This document shows, piece after piece, positions 1-9,675 of a stretch of DNA of 64,000 nt (positions are counted from its first letter, which is position 1; each line of letters opens with the position of its first letter). Below the pieces are notes generated by a model. That model searched no databases, was not told the origin of the DNA, and worked only from the letters and a program-made list of their open reading frames with translations. Source of the stretch: Cinclus cinclus (taxonomy: Eukaryota > Chordata > Aves > Passeriformes > Cinclidae); assembly GCF_963662255.1 (NCBI RefSeq), contig NC_085046.1:54344570-54408569 (forward strand), in the 5' to 3' direction. Position numbers and translations under genes: made by a program.

Positions 1-750
1 CCAGTTCTGCCTGGGCTGCATTGTGCGCTGGGTCAAGACCAAGCCATTGTGCCCCCTGTGCAGGCAGCCTATCAAGAGCATCGTTTACTCTGTTCGGTCG
101 GAGGAAGACTTTCTGGAGATAGCTCTCCCAAGCTCCTCAGACTCATGGGCTGCTGGTCACCAGGATGAGCAGGGGGCTGCGGAGCGCATGCCCAGCACCT
201 ATGTAGCTGGCTTCCCAGCTGAGCTCTGGGCTGGCATTTTCCAGGACTGCTCAGAAATCCTGGAGCCCCTGCTGCCCTGGCTGAACCAGGAGCTTTCGCA
301 GCTGCTCAGGACCCACTGGTGGGAGGTGGCTCTGGCACAGAGTGTGGTCGTAGCCAATTTGTGCTACTATGGGCTGAGGCAGGAGGCCTTGGTCCAGGAG
401 CTGCAAGGCCTGCTGCAGGAGCAGACGGTGGCATTTGTGCGCCGGCTCATTGACACTGCTGCTGACAGGTGCAGTGATGAGATCCTGCGGCGGATGAACC
501 TCCTGAACTCCCATGCTCAGGAGGAAGAGGAGCAGGAGCAGGAGGAAGAGGAGGAGGGTCCCAAAGGCATCACTGCCTCCCTCCAGGGGACTCTCACCCC
601 CATGGTGGCCTCCTCCCACAGCCCTATGGTCTCCAATGTGGAAGCAGACACTGGAACATTGGAAGCCACGCTGCGTGAGGGGCCCAGCCTCTCTCCATCC
701 ACGCCCGTCCATGCAGAGCGGGAGCAGTCCCAGGACGAGCCTGGCGAGGC

Positions 751-798
<48 letters not shown>

Positions 799-985
799 AG
801 GCCCCTCTGCCCAAGGCTGCAGCCGCAGCCGTCGTGCTCCTGGCCGGGACACGGACAGCGTGCCCAAGGAGCGCCGGCGCCCCACAAAGAGGAAGGCCTC
901 TAGACCTCAGGACTCTCCCCAGCCCCCAAAAAGGCCGTCCCGCCAGCGCAAGCCCAAGCCAAGGCCCCTTGATTGTAGGAAGTAG
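1..985 (+). CDS. Unit 1: TOPORS-like RING protein, 5' truncated by window edge
   Basis: The reading frame starts at base 2 with Gln28, so the first RING ligands (C9, C12, C25, H27) lie outside the window; C30, C33, C44 and C47 are present. Residues 28-354 of an inferred 354 are seen. This copy has the short acidic run and a 15-residue polyalanine tract at 749-793 (GCG then 14 GCA). It differs from the common form at R257L, M261T and P270S, the largest cluster of changes just before the polyalanine tract in any copy. The stop is TAG. Truncation is by the window edge, not a broken gene. Confidence 0.85.
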
Positions 986-1045
986 GAGTAGATGTAGGAG
1001 TAAAGAATCAATGTTAGGAGTTGGAAATTGTTTTTAGAAGTAGGA

Positions 1046-1091
1046 AATAAATGGTAGAGTTAGGAAATCAATTGTAGAAGTAGGAAATAAA
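1046..1091 (+). terminator. Poly(A) signal pair, unit 1
   Basis: Two AATAAA hexamers 40 nt apart, 61 and 101 nt after the stop, followed by a GT-rich stretch (TTGTTGTTTCTC) that fits a downstream element. Confidence 0.7.
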
Positions 1092-1176
1092 TTGTTGTTT
1101 CTCTGACACAGTCTCAGAGTGTGGCTTTCTCGGCCTTCTCCTGTTGCCTTTTCCCTCTGCCCTCAAATGCCAATGT

Positions 1177-1200
1177 GGGCGGCAACTGGGAGGGGAGGGG
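1177..1200 (+). other. G-rich block downstream of poly(A) site (unit 1; recurs in each spacer)
   Basis: Four G runs (GGG, GGG, GGGG, GGGG) with loops of 8, 1 and 1 nt lie 192-215 nt after the stop. The GGGAGGGGAGGGG part fits a MAZ-type or G-quadruplex pause element. In known cases such elements slow polymerase after a poly(A) site; that role here is inference. The same block starts 192 nt after the stop in units 2 to 19. Confidence 0.4.
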
Positions 1201-1807
1201 ATAGGAACATTGTAGCCACAGGGGCCCAGAGGAGCCCTGGCAGGGGCCTGTGCCCAGTGCTACAGGAAGACAAGAAGCAGCCCCCAGGCAGGCCAAGCTT
1301 GGGACCCAGCCTGGGAGTCTGGAAAGCTTCCTGCTCTCAACTGCAGGGCAGGACAGGCCATCTTCATGGGGCATGAGCTGCAGGCAACAAGCGAGCTAAA
1401 AGGGACAGAAGGAGCCCTCAGCTGGGGTCACAGTCAGTGCTGCAGAGGAAAGCAAAACTTCTCGGGATCCAGAGCCAATGTGGCCTGAGGGAAAGTTCCT
1501 TCTTGACCCCAGGGCTACTGATTGGCTGTGTTGAAAAGGGGCTCTGGAATGAAGGCAGCCAGTGGAAACACCGGTCGCCTTGGAGAGCCACATGCCATCC
1601 TGCCTGTTCAGCAGAGTCAGCTGCACAGGACAACCCAGGGTCTGCCAGGCCAAGTGCCAGTGGCACAATAGGTAGAGTCTGCAAGGATGCTCCAGGAAGT
1701 CCCTGATGCAAAGAGATGGAGAGATGCTTCGTTGGTGTGGCTAGCTTTTAGCTGTCAGAATAAACCAAAACTCTTGTAGGGATCTTCAGAAGATCCCGCC
1801 CTTCAAA

Positions 1808-1987
1808 ATGACAATGGCCTGCACCGAGAGAGGGGCCAGCTTCCAGTTTGATGCCGCCCTGAGCACTGAAGGGGATGAGTGGAGGGAAAGAGCCAAGAGG
1901 AAGGATGGATTTGAACAAATCCACAGGATTCCTGCCAAGCCATTGAAGCCTAAGTGCAGATGTATCATTGGCCAAGGAAATGAGTGA
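1808..1987 (+). other. Small ORF in spacer, 59 codons, not recognised (recurs in every spacer)
   Basis: It begins with ATGACAATGG (second Met at codon 3, G at +4) and ends GAG TGA. The product is charged, with a Lys/Arg-rich middle (WRERAKRK) and a Cys pair near the end (KCRC). The only coding difference noticed is Ile/Leu near the end (CATTGG or CCTTGG). Conservation among such recent copies proves nothing, so this may be a chance ORF. Confidence 0.15.
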
Positions 1988-2600
1988 CTTGAGATGGCAA
2001 CAAGTCAGATGTGTACAGGCGAGAAACGCAAGCCCTCTATTTAAGGAGGGTTCCGAACAATCAAGAGAGCTTTTGTCACGTGGATCACCGAGGGTTGTGT
2101 GTCTGTCTCCAGCCAGGACCGCGGTTACCGTTCTACTCAACGACAGCAGAGATTTTCTCCCCGTTTTGGACCGTTTTTGGTTTGCCCAAAAGGGTGCTTG
2201 ATGCTTCTTTTTCAGTTCTCTCTCCATCGTCAACTTGATGTTTCAATGGGATGAGGAGAGCAACAGCGGGTTGCAAGGGTCACTGAGCTAAGGACCACAC
2301 CATCGTGCCCGTCAACAGCGATCCAATGGGGCTGTGGAGAAGAAAAGAAATGGGAATAGAAAAGCAACCTGGCAAGAAGTTGATGCGGAGACTGGCAGGA
2401 GATGTCAGCATGTGCTCGCCTGTCCGAGTGGCGCAGGCGAGCAGAACTGAGAATAGAGAAGAAGGGCTGTCATGTCACGGGATTTAAAGCAGCCAAGCCA
2501 CGTGCCTGATGTACACAGAAGCCTCCCGTGAAAAAAATGGGAAACTAGCAGGTAATGTGCTTCTTGCGGAGAAATGCTGGGACTGAGGTGGCCAAATGAT

Positions 2601-2814
2601 TATAAAATCCGAGGCAAGAAAGAGGGAATGATGGCATGGCCCACGTACCCCATGTTTTCTCCTGAGGCCGTGTACTTGCAGGGGCTAAAGGCCTGCTCTG
2701 GCAGATTTGGAAGGCAGTCAAGGCAGCCAGGCAAGAGCAGTGACATCAGCGTGACATCAGCGGCCCACAAACCGCATGGGTGGCAACCTCAGTGAGCAAA
2801 GCATTGTGACCTCA
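2601..2814 (+). promoter_or_regulatory. Promoter-like zone before unit 2 (TATA-like plus three CRE-like octamers)
   Basis: TATAAAAT is at 2601-2608. TGACATCA occurs at 2741-2748 and again at 2752-2759, and TGACCTCA at 2807-2814; each is one base from the CRE TGACGTCA. They lie 500, 489 and 434 nt before the ATG and about 220-290 nt before the leader donor. Upstream E-box cores CACGTG are at 2077-2082 and 2499-2504. Several ATGs follow the TATAAAAT, so a start site downstream of the CRE-like group is more plausible than one set by the TATA. No transcript evidence is available. Confidence 0.4.
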
Positions 2815-3033
2815 CATCCCTCACTGCTTATGTTTGGGCACAGACAGAGCTGGGCTCAGACCGGCTCGCGCCTGGACTCCTGGCAAGCGTGCCTGCGAGG
2901 ACTGGAAGCCCGCGAGGTCCTTGGGAGCTGCTGTGGGCAAGTCTGGGTTGTGATTCCCACGCCTTTGCCTGTTTCCTTAGCCATACGTGGTTGAGGAAGC
3001 CAAGCAGTGTGAGCGGTGCTTGCGGCGGCACAG

Positions 3034-3181
3034 GTGAGCGGTGCAGGAAAGGACTACGGGGTGGCCGTGGGCTGGGCGATGGTGTCTGGGGAGCTGTGAG
3101 TGTGTGGTGTCCTTCTTGAGGGGCCTGGGCGCTCCTTTGAGCCGCCCATCTCCCTGGGACAGCAAGTGACCTGTTTTGCAG
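3034..3181 (+). other. Putative 5' leader intron, unit 2
   Basis: A near-consensus donor (CACAG then GTGAGC) and an acceptor (CTGTTTTGCAG) bound 148 nt; the acceptor lies 60 nt before the ATG. An alternative AG (GGGACAG) sits at 3161-3162 after a pyrimidine stretch. Exon 1 would be non-coding. Its 5' end cannot be placed from sequence. Splice prediction is by eye, without transcript data. Confidence 0.6.
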
Positions 3182-3240
3182 CGTGTCACACCAGCAGGAG
3201 GGAGCAGCTGCTGTGCCCAGCTCTGCTGCAAGCCACAAGC

Positions 3241-4076
3241 ATGGCCACGGAGACAGACTGGAACTGCCCCATCTGCCGTGACGGTCCCGGTGAAAAGGCT
3301 TCTGTAACACCGTGCGTCCACCAGTTCTGCCTGGGCTGCATTGTGCGCTGGGTCAAGACCAAGCCATTGTGCCCCCTGTGCAGGCAGCCTATCAAGAGCA
3401 TCGTTTACTCTGTTCGGTCGGAGGAAGACTTTCTGGAGATAGCTCTCCCAAGCTCCTCAGACTCATGGGCTGCTGGTCACCAGGATGAGCAGGGGGCTGC
3501 GGAGCGCATGCCCAGCACCTATGTAGCTGGCTTCCCAGCTGAGCTCTGGGCTGGCATTTTCCAGGACTGCTCAGAAATCCTGGAGCCCCTGCTGCCCTGG
3601 CTGAACCAGGAGCTTTCGCAGCTGCTCAGGACCCACTGGTGGGAGGTGGCTCTGGCACAGAGTGTGGTCGTAGCCAATTTGTGCTACTATGGGCTGAGGC
3701 AGGAGGCCTTGGTCCAGGAGCTGCAAGGCCTGCTGCAGGAGCAGACGGTGGCATTTGTGCGCCGGCTCATTGACACTGCTGCTGACAGGTGCAGTGATGA
3801 GATCCTGCGGCGGATGAACCTCCTGAACTCCCATGCTCAGGAGGAAGAGGAGCAGGAGCAGGAGCAGGAGGAAGAGGAGGAGGGTCCCAAAGGCATCACT
3901 GCCTCCCTCCAGGGGACTATCACCCCCATGGTGGCCTCCTCCCACAGCCCTATGGTCTCCAATGTGGAAGCAGACACTGGAACATTGGAAGCCACGCTGC
4001 GTGAGGGGCCCAGCCGCTCTCCATCCATGCCCGTCCATGCAGAGCGGGAGCAGCCCCAGGACGAGCCTGGCGAGGC

Positions 4077-4121
<45 letters not shown>

Positions 4122-4308
4122 AGGCCCCTCTGCCCAAGGCTGCAGCCGCAGCCGTCGTGCTCCTGGCCGGGACACGGACAGCGTGCCCAAGGAGCGCCGG
4201 CGCCCCACAAAGAGGAAGGCCTCTAGACCTCAGGACTCTCCCCAGCCCCCAAAAAGGCCGTCCCGCCAGCGCAAGCCCAAGCCAAGGCCCCTTGATTGTA
4301 GGAAGTAG
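3241..4308 (+). CDS. Unit 2: TOPORS-like RING E3 ubiquitin ligase, 355 aa
   Basis: Likely a nuclear E3 ubiquitin (possibly also SUMO) ligase by homology to TOPORS. A C3HC4 RING has ligands C9, C12, C25, H27, C30, C33, C44 and C47; I11, W37, P45 and the linchpin-type R48 suit E2 binding. Residues 55-66 (VYSVRSEEDFLE) match the segment after the TOPORS RING. A helix-rich region at about 98-195, with LxxLL-like LEPLL (114-118) and LQGLL (161-165), resembles the TOPORS post-RING region. Then come the long acidic run (EQEQEQ form), polyalanine of 14 (4075-4116), and a basic tail with KERRRPTKRK as a candidate NLS. The start is the first ATG of the second leader exon, with A at -3 and G at +4; a GTG-initiated upstream extension crosses the intron and was not used. 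L225I is shared with unit 11. TOPORS itself is roughly three times longer, so this is a short paralogue. Confidence 0.88.
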
Positions 4309-4417
4309 GAGTAGATGTAGGAGTAAAGAATCAATGTTAGGAGTTGGAAATTGTTTTTAGAAGTAGGAAATAAATGGTAGAGTTAGGAAATCAATTGTAG
4401 AAGTAGGAAATAAATTG
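4299..4417 (+). repeat. 19-20 nt minisatellite over stop codon and 3' UTR (unit 2; same in every unit)
   Basis: Six degenerate copies of a TAGRAGTAGGAAATAAATGG-like unit lie end to end at 4299-4317, 4318-4337, 4338-4357, 4358-4377, 4378-4397 and 4398-4417. The first contains the last codons (Arg-Lys) and the TAG stop; the fourth and sixth each contain AATAAA. In every complete unit it spans from 9 nt before the end of the stop codon to 109 nt after it. Confidence 0.75.
4369..4414 (+). terminator. Poly(A) signal pair, unit 2
   Basis: AATAAA at 4369 and 4409, inside the third-UTR minisatellite. Confidence 0.7.
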
Positions 4418-6352
4418 TTGTTTCTCTGACACAGTCTCAGAGTGTGGCTTTCTCGGCCTTCTCCTGTTGCCTTTTCCCTCTGCCCTCAAATGCCAATGTG
4501 GGCGGCAACTGGGAGGGGAGGGGATAGGAACATTGTAGCCACAGGGGCCCAGAGGAGCCCTGGCAGGGGCCTGTGCCCAGTGCTACAGGAAGACAAGGAG
4601 CAGCCCCCAGGCCAAGCTTGGGACCCAGCCTGGGAGTCTGGAAAGCTTCCTGCTCTCAACTGCAGGGCAGGACAGGCCATCTTCATGGGGCATGAGCTGC
4701 AGGCAGCAAGCGAGCTAAAAGGGACAGAAGGAGCCCTCAGCTGGGGTCACAGTCAGTGCTGCAGAGGAAAGCAAAACTTCTCGGGATCCAGAGCCAATGT
4801 GGCCTGAGGGAAAGTTCCTTCTTGACCCCAGGGCTACTGATTGGCCGTGTTGAAAAGGGGCTCTGGAATGAAGGCAGCCAGTGGAAACACCGGTCGCCTT
4901 GGAGAACCACATGCCATCCTGCCTGTTCAGCAGAGTCAGCTGCACAGGACAACCCAGGGTCTGCCCGGCCAAGTGCCAGTGGCACAATAGGTAGAGTCTG
5001 CAAGGATGCTCCAGGAAGTCCCTGATGCAAAGAGATGGAGAGATGCTTCGTTGGTGTGGCTAGCTTTTAGCTGTCAGAATAAACCAAAACTCTTGTAGGG
5101 ATCTTCAGAAGATCCCGCCCTTCAAAATGACAATGGCCTGCACCGAGAGAGGGGCCAGCTTCCAGTTTGATGCCGCCCTGAGCACTGAAGGGGATGAGTG
5201 GAGGGAAAGAGCCAAGAGGAAGGATGGATTTGAACAAATCCACAGGATTCCTGCCAAGCCATTGAAGCCTAAGTGCAGATGTATCCTTGGCCAAGGAAAT
5301 GAGTGACTTGAGATGGCAACAAGTCAGATGTGTACAGGCGAGAAACGCAAGCCCTCTATTTAAGGAGGGTTCCGAACAATCAAGAGAGCTTTTGTCACGT
5401 GGATCACCGAGGGTTGTGTGTCTGTCTCCAGCCAGGACCGCGGTTACCGTTCTACTCAACGACAGCAGAGATTTTCTCCCCGTTTTGGACCGTTTTTGGT
5501 TTGCCCAAAAGGGTGCTTGATGCTTCTTTTTCAGTTCTCTCTCCATCGTCAACTTGATGTTTCAATGGGATGAGGAGAGCAACAGCGGGTTGCAAGGGTC
5601 ACTGAGCTAAGGACCACACCATCGTGCCCGTCAACAGCGATCCAATGGGGCTGTGGAGAAGAAAAGAAATGGGAATTGAAAAGCAACCTGGCAAGAAGTT
5701 GATGCGGAGACTGGCAGGAGATGTCAGCATGTGCTCGCCTGTCCGAGTGGCGCAGGCGAGCAGCACTGAGAATAGAGAAGAAGGGCTGTCATGTCACGGG
5801 ATTTAAAGCAGCCAAGCCACGTGCCTGATGTACACAGAAGCCTCCCGTGCCAAAAGTGGGAAACTAGCAGGTAATGTGCTTCTTGCGGAGAAATGCTGGG
5901 ACTGAGGTGGCCAAATGATTATAAAATCCGAGGCAAGAAAGAGGGAATGATGGCATGGCCCACGTACCCCATGTTTTCTCCTGAGGCCGTGTACTTGCAG
6001 GGGCTAAAGGCCCGCTCTGGCAGATTTGGAAGGCAGTCAAGGCAGCCAGGCGAGAGCAGTGACATCAGCGTGACATCAGCGGCCCACAAACCGCATGGGT
6101 GGCAACCTCAGTGAGCAAAGCATTGTGACCTCACATCCCTCACTGCTTATGTTTGGGCACAGACAGAGCTGGGCTCAGACCGGCTCGCGCCTGGACTCCT
6201 GGCAAGCGTGCCTGCGAGGACTGGAAGCCCGCGAGGTCCTTGGGAGCTGCTGTGGGCAAGTCTGGGTTGTGATTCCCATGCCTTTGCCTGTTTCCTTAGC
6301 CATACGTGGTTGAGGAAGCCAAGCAGTGTGAGCGGTGCTTGCGGCGGCACAG
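4415..6352 (+). other. Spacer 2, 1938 nt, 4-nt deletion
   Basis: A 4-nt deletion in the CCCCCAGGC repeat near 4610 is shared only with spacer 7; a nearby AAGGAGCAG is private. TATA-like at 5920; CRE-like group 6060-6133. ATGCCTTTGCC (CpG loss) near 6279 is shared with spacers 9 and 17. Confidence 0.6.
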
Positions 6353-6500
6353 GTGAGCGGTGCAGGAAAGGACTACGGGGTGGCCGTGGGCTGGGCGATG
6401 GTGTCTGGGGAGCTGTGAGTGTGTGGTGTCCTTCTTGAGGGGCCTGGGCGCTCCTTTGAGCCGCCCATCTCCCTGGGACAGCAAGTGACCTGTTTTGCAG
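6353..6500 (+). other. Putative 5' leader intron, unit 3
   Basis: Donor GTGAGC and acceptor GCAG intact; same 148-nt length. Confidence 0.6.
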
Positions 6501-6559
6501 CGTGTCACACCAGCAGGAGGGAGCAGCTGCTGTGCCCAGCTCTACTGCAAGCCACAAGC

Positions 6560-7395
6560 ATGGCCACGGAGACAGACTGGAACTGCCCCATCTGCCGTGA
6601 CGGTCCCGGTGAAAAGGCTTCTGTAACACCGTGCGTCCACCAGTTCTGCCTGGGCTGCATTGTGCGCTGGGTCAAGACCAAGCCATTGTGCCCCCTGTGC
6701 AGGCAGCCTATCAAGAGCATCGTTTACTCTGTTCGGTCGGAGGAAGACTTTCTGGAGATAGCTCTCCCAAGCTCCTCAGACTCATGGGCTGCTGGTCACC
6801 AGGATGAGCAGGGGGCTGCGGAGCGCATGCCCAGCACCTATGTAGCTGGCTTCCCAGCTGAGCTCTGGGCTGGCATTTTCCAGGACTGCTCAGAAATCCT
6901 GGAGCCCCTGCTGCCCTGGCTGAACCAGGAGCTTTCGCAGCTGCTCAGGACCCACTGGTGGGAGGTGGCTCTGGCACAGAGTGTGGTCGTAGCCAATTTG
7001 TGCTACTATGGGCTGAGGCAGGAGGCCTTGGTCCAGGAGCTGCAAGGCCTGCTGCAGGAGCAGACGGTGGCATTTGTGCGCCGGCTCATTGACACTGCTG
7101 CTGACAGGTGCAGTGATGAGATCCTGCGGCGGATGAACCTCCTGAACTCCCATGCTCAGGAGGAAGAGCAGCAGGAGCAGGAGCAGGAGGAAGAGGAGGA
7201 GGGTCCCAAAGGCATCACTGCCTCCCTCCAGGGGACTCTCACCCCCATGGTGGCCTCCTCCCACAGCCCTATGGTCTCCAATGTGGAAGCAGACACTGGA
7301 ACATTGGAAGCCACGCTGCGTGAGGGGCCCAGCCGCTCTCCATCCATGCCCGTCCATGCAGAGCGGGAGCAGCCCCAGGACGAGCCTGGCGAGGC

Positions 7396-7440
<45 letters not shown>

Positions 7441-7627
7441 AGGCCCCTCTGCCCAAGGCTGCAGCCGCAGCCCTCGTGCTCCTGGCCGGGACACGGACAG
7501 CGTGCCCAAGGAGCGCCGGCGCCCCACAAAGAGGAAGGCCTCTAGACCTCAGGACTCTCCCCAGCCCCCAAAAAGGCCGTCCCGCCAGCGCAAGCCCAAG
7601 CCAAGGCCCCTTGATTGTAGGAAGTAG
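6560..7627 (+). CDS. Unit 3: TOPORS-like RING protein, 355 aa
   Basis: Complete copy with an intact RING and the same start context. It has the long acidic run, but with one Glu replaced by Gln (EEEQQEQ), and 14 alanines at 7394-7435. R299P (arginine to proline in the SRSRRAPG segment) is shared only with unit 18. The preceding leader has a private silent leader change (CTCTACTGC) shortly before the ATG. The leader splice sites look intact. Confidence 0.87.
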
Positions 7628-7687
7628 GAGTAGATGTAGGAGTAAAGAATCAATGTTAGGAGTTGGAAATTGTTTTTAGAAGTAGGA

Positions 7688-7733
7688 AATAAATGGTAGA
7701 GTTAGGAAATCAATTGTAGAAGTAGGAAATAAA
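7688..7733 (+). terminator. Poly(A) signal pair, unit 3
   Basis: AATAAA at 7688 and 7728. Confidence 0.7.
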
Positions 7734-9675
7734 TTGTTGTTTCTCTGACACAGTCTCAGAGTGTGGCTTTCTCGGCCTTCTCCTGTTGCCTTTTCCCTCT
7801 GCCCTCAAATGCCAATGTGGGCGGCAACTGGGAGGGGAGGGGATAGGAACATTGTAGCCACAGGGGCCCAGAGGAGCCCTGGCAGGGGCCTGTGCCCAGT
7901 GCTACAGGAAGACAAGAAGCAGCCCCCAGGCAGGCCAAGCTTGGGACCCAGCCTGGGAGTCTGGAAAGCTTCCTGCTCTCAACTGCAGGGCAGGACAGGC
8001 CATCTTCATGGGGCATGAGCTGCAGGCAGCAAGCGAGCTAAAAGGGACAGAAGGAGCCCTCAGCTGGGGTCACAGTCAGTGCTGCAGAGGAAAGCAAAAC
8101 TTCTCGGGATCCAGAGCCAATGTGGCCTGAGGGAAAGTTCCTTCTTGACCCCAGGGCTACTGATTGGCCGTGTTGAAAAGGGGCTCTGGAATGAAGGCAG
8201 CCAGTGGAAACACCGGTCGCCTTGGAGAACCACATGCCATCCTGCCTGTTCAGCAGAGTCAGCTGCACAGGACAACCCAGGGTCTGCCCGGCCAAGTGCC
8301 AGTGGCACAATAGGTAGAGTCTGCAAGGATGCTCCAGGAAGTCCCTGATGCAAAGAGATGGAGACATGCTTCGTTGGTGTGGCTAGCTTTTAGCTGTCAG
8401 AATAAACCAAAACTCTTGTAGGGATCTTCAGAAGATCCCGCCCTTCAAAATGACAATGGCCTGCACCGAGAGAGGGGCCAGCTTCCAGTTTGATGCCGCC
8501 CTGAGCACTGAAGGGGATGAGTGGAGGGAAAGAGCCAAGAGGAAGGATGGATTTGAACAAATCCACAGGATTCCTGCCAAGCCATTGAAGCCTAAGTGCA
8601 GATGTATCCTTGGCCAAGGAAATGAGTGACTTGAGATGGCAACAAGTCAGATGTGTACAGGCGAGAAACGCAAGGCCTCTATTTAAGGAGGGTTCCGAAC
8701 AATCAAGAGAGCTTTTGTCACGTGGATCACCGAGGGTTGTGTGTCTGTCTCCAGCCAGGACCGCGGTTACCGTTCTACTCAACGACAGCAGAGATTTTCT
8801 CCCCGTTTTGGACCGTTTTTGGTTTGCCCAAAAGGGTGCTTGATGCTTCTTTTTCAGTTCTCTCTCCATCGTCAACTTGATGTTTCAATGGGATGAGGAG
8901 AGCAACAGCGCGTTGCAAGGGTCACTGAGCTAAGGACCACACCATCGTGCCCGTCAACAGCGATCCAATGGGGCTGTGGAGAAGAAAAGAAATGGGAATT
9001 GAAAAGCAACCTGGCAAGAAGTTGATGCGGAGACTGGCAGGAGATGTCAGCATGTGCTCGCCTGTCCGAGTGGCGCAGGCGAGCAGCACTGAGAATAGAG
9101 AAGAAGGGCTGTCATATCACGGGATTTAAAGCAGCCAAGCCACGTGCCGGATGTACACAGAAGCCTCCCGTGCCAAAAGTGGGAAACTAGCAGGTAATGT
9201 GCTTCTAGAGGAGAAATGCTGGGACTGAGGTGGCCAAATGATTATAAAATCCGAGGCAAGAAAGAGGGAATGATGGCATGGCCCACGTACCCCATGTTTT
9301 CTCTTGAGGCCGTGGACTTGCAGGGGCTAAAGGCCCGCTCTGGCAGATTTGGAAGGCAGTCAAGGCAGCCAGGCGAGAGCAGTGACATCAGCGTGACATC
9401 AGCGGCCCACAAACCGCATGGGTGGCAACCTCAGTGAGCAAAGCATTGTGACCTCACATCCCTCACTGCTTATGTTTGGGCACAGACAGAGCTGGGCTCA
9501 GACCGGCTCGCGCCTGGACTCCTGGCAAGCGTGCCTGCGAGGACTGGAAGCCCGCGAGGTCCTTGGGAGCTGCTGTGGGCAAGTCTGGGTTGTGATTCCC
9601 ACGCCTTTGCCTGTTTCCTTAGCCATACGTGGTTGAGGAAGCCAAGCAGTGTGAGCGGTGCTTGCGGCGGCACAA
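7734..9675 (+). other. Spacer 3, 1942 nt
   Basis: TATA-like at 9243; CRE-like group 9383-9456. Markers: CAAGGCCTC, AGCGCGTTG and a private CATATCACGG. The last exon-1 base is A. Confidence 0.6.

Larger units (their letters stand above)
1092..3033 (+). other. Spacer 1 (3' flank of unit 1 to leader exon of unit 2), 1942 nt
   Basis: No convincing gene. It holds the G-rich block, an extra AATAAA at 1759, a TATTTAAG at 2038, a 59-codon ORF (1808-1987), and the promoter-like zone. Markers: GGCTGTG at the ATTGG box, GAGAGCC, CATTGGCC, GAACTGAG and a run of seven A at about 2528. The run of seven A is shared with spacers 6, 8 and 16; the GAACTGAG variant with spacers 6 and 8. Confidence 0.6.

Noticed and set aside
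251..814. Minus-strand ORFs of 182-189 codons with polycysteine, and 82-89 codon ones with polyleucine, in every unit
   Set aside because: They are reverse-complement readings of the coding exon; the cysteine and leucine runs are the GCA repeat read backwards.
1119..1376. Pairs of 85-121 codon ORFs in the 5' part of the spacer on both strands
   Set aside because: Low-complexity, GC-rich composition; lengths change with the 4-nt deletion in units 2 and 7, showing no frame constraint.
1092..3033. Spacer as a decayed retrotransposon or LTR
   Set aside because: No terminal repeats, primer-binding site, reverse transcriptase motif or target-site duplication recognised; the extra AATAAA at 1759 alone is not enough.
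2889..3119. Short plus-strand ORF over the leader exon and intron (76 codons)
   Set aside because: It spans the donor site, shows no family resemblance and depends on a non-ATG start in part.
3100..3240. N-terminal extension of 47 residues upstream of the ATG
   Set aside because: It begins at GTG, has no ATG, crosses the likely leader intron, and is interrupted in unit 4.
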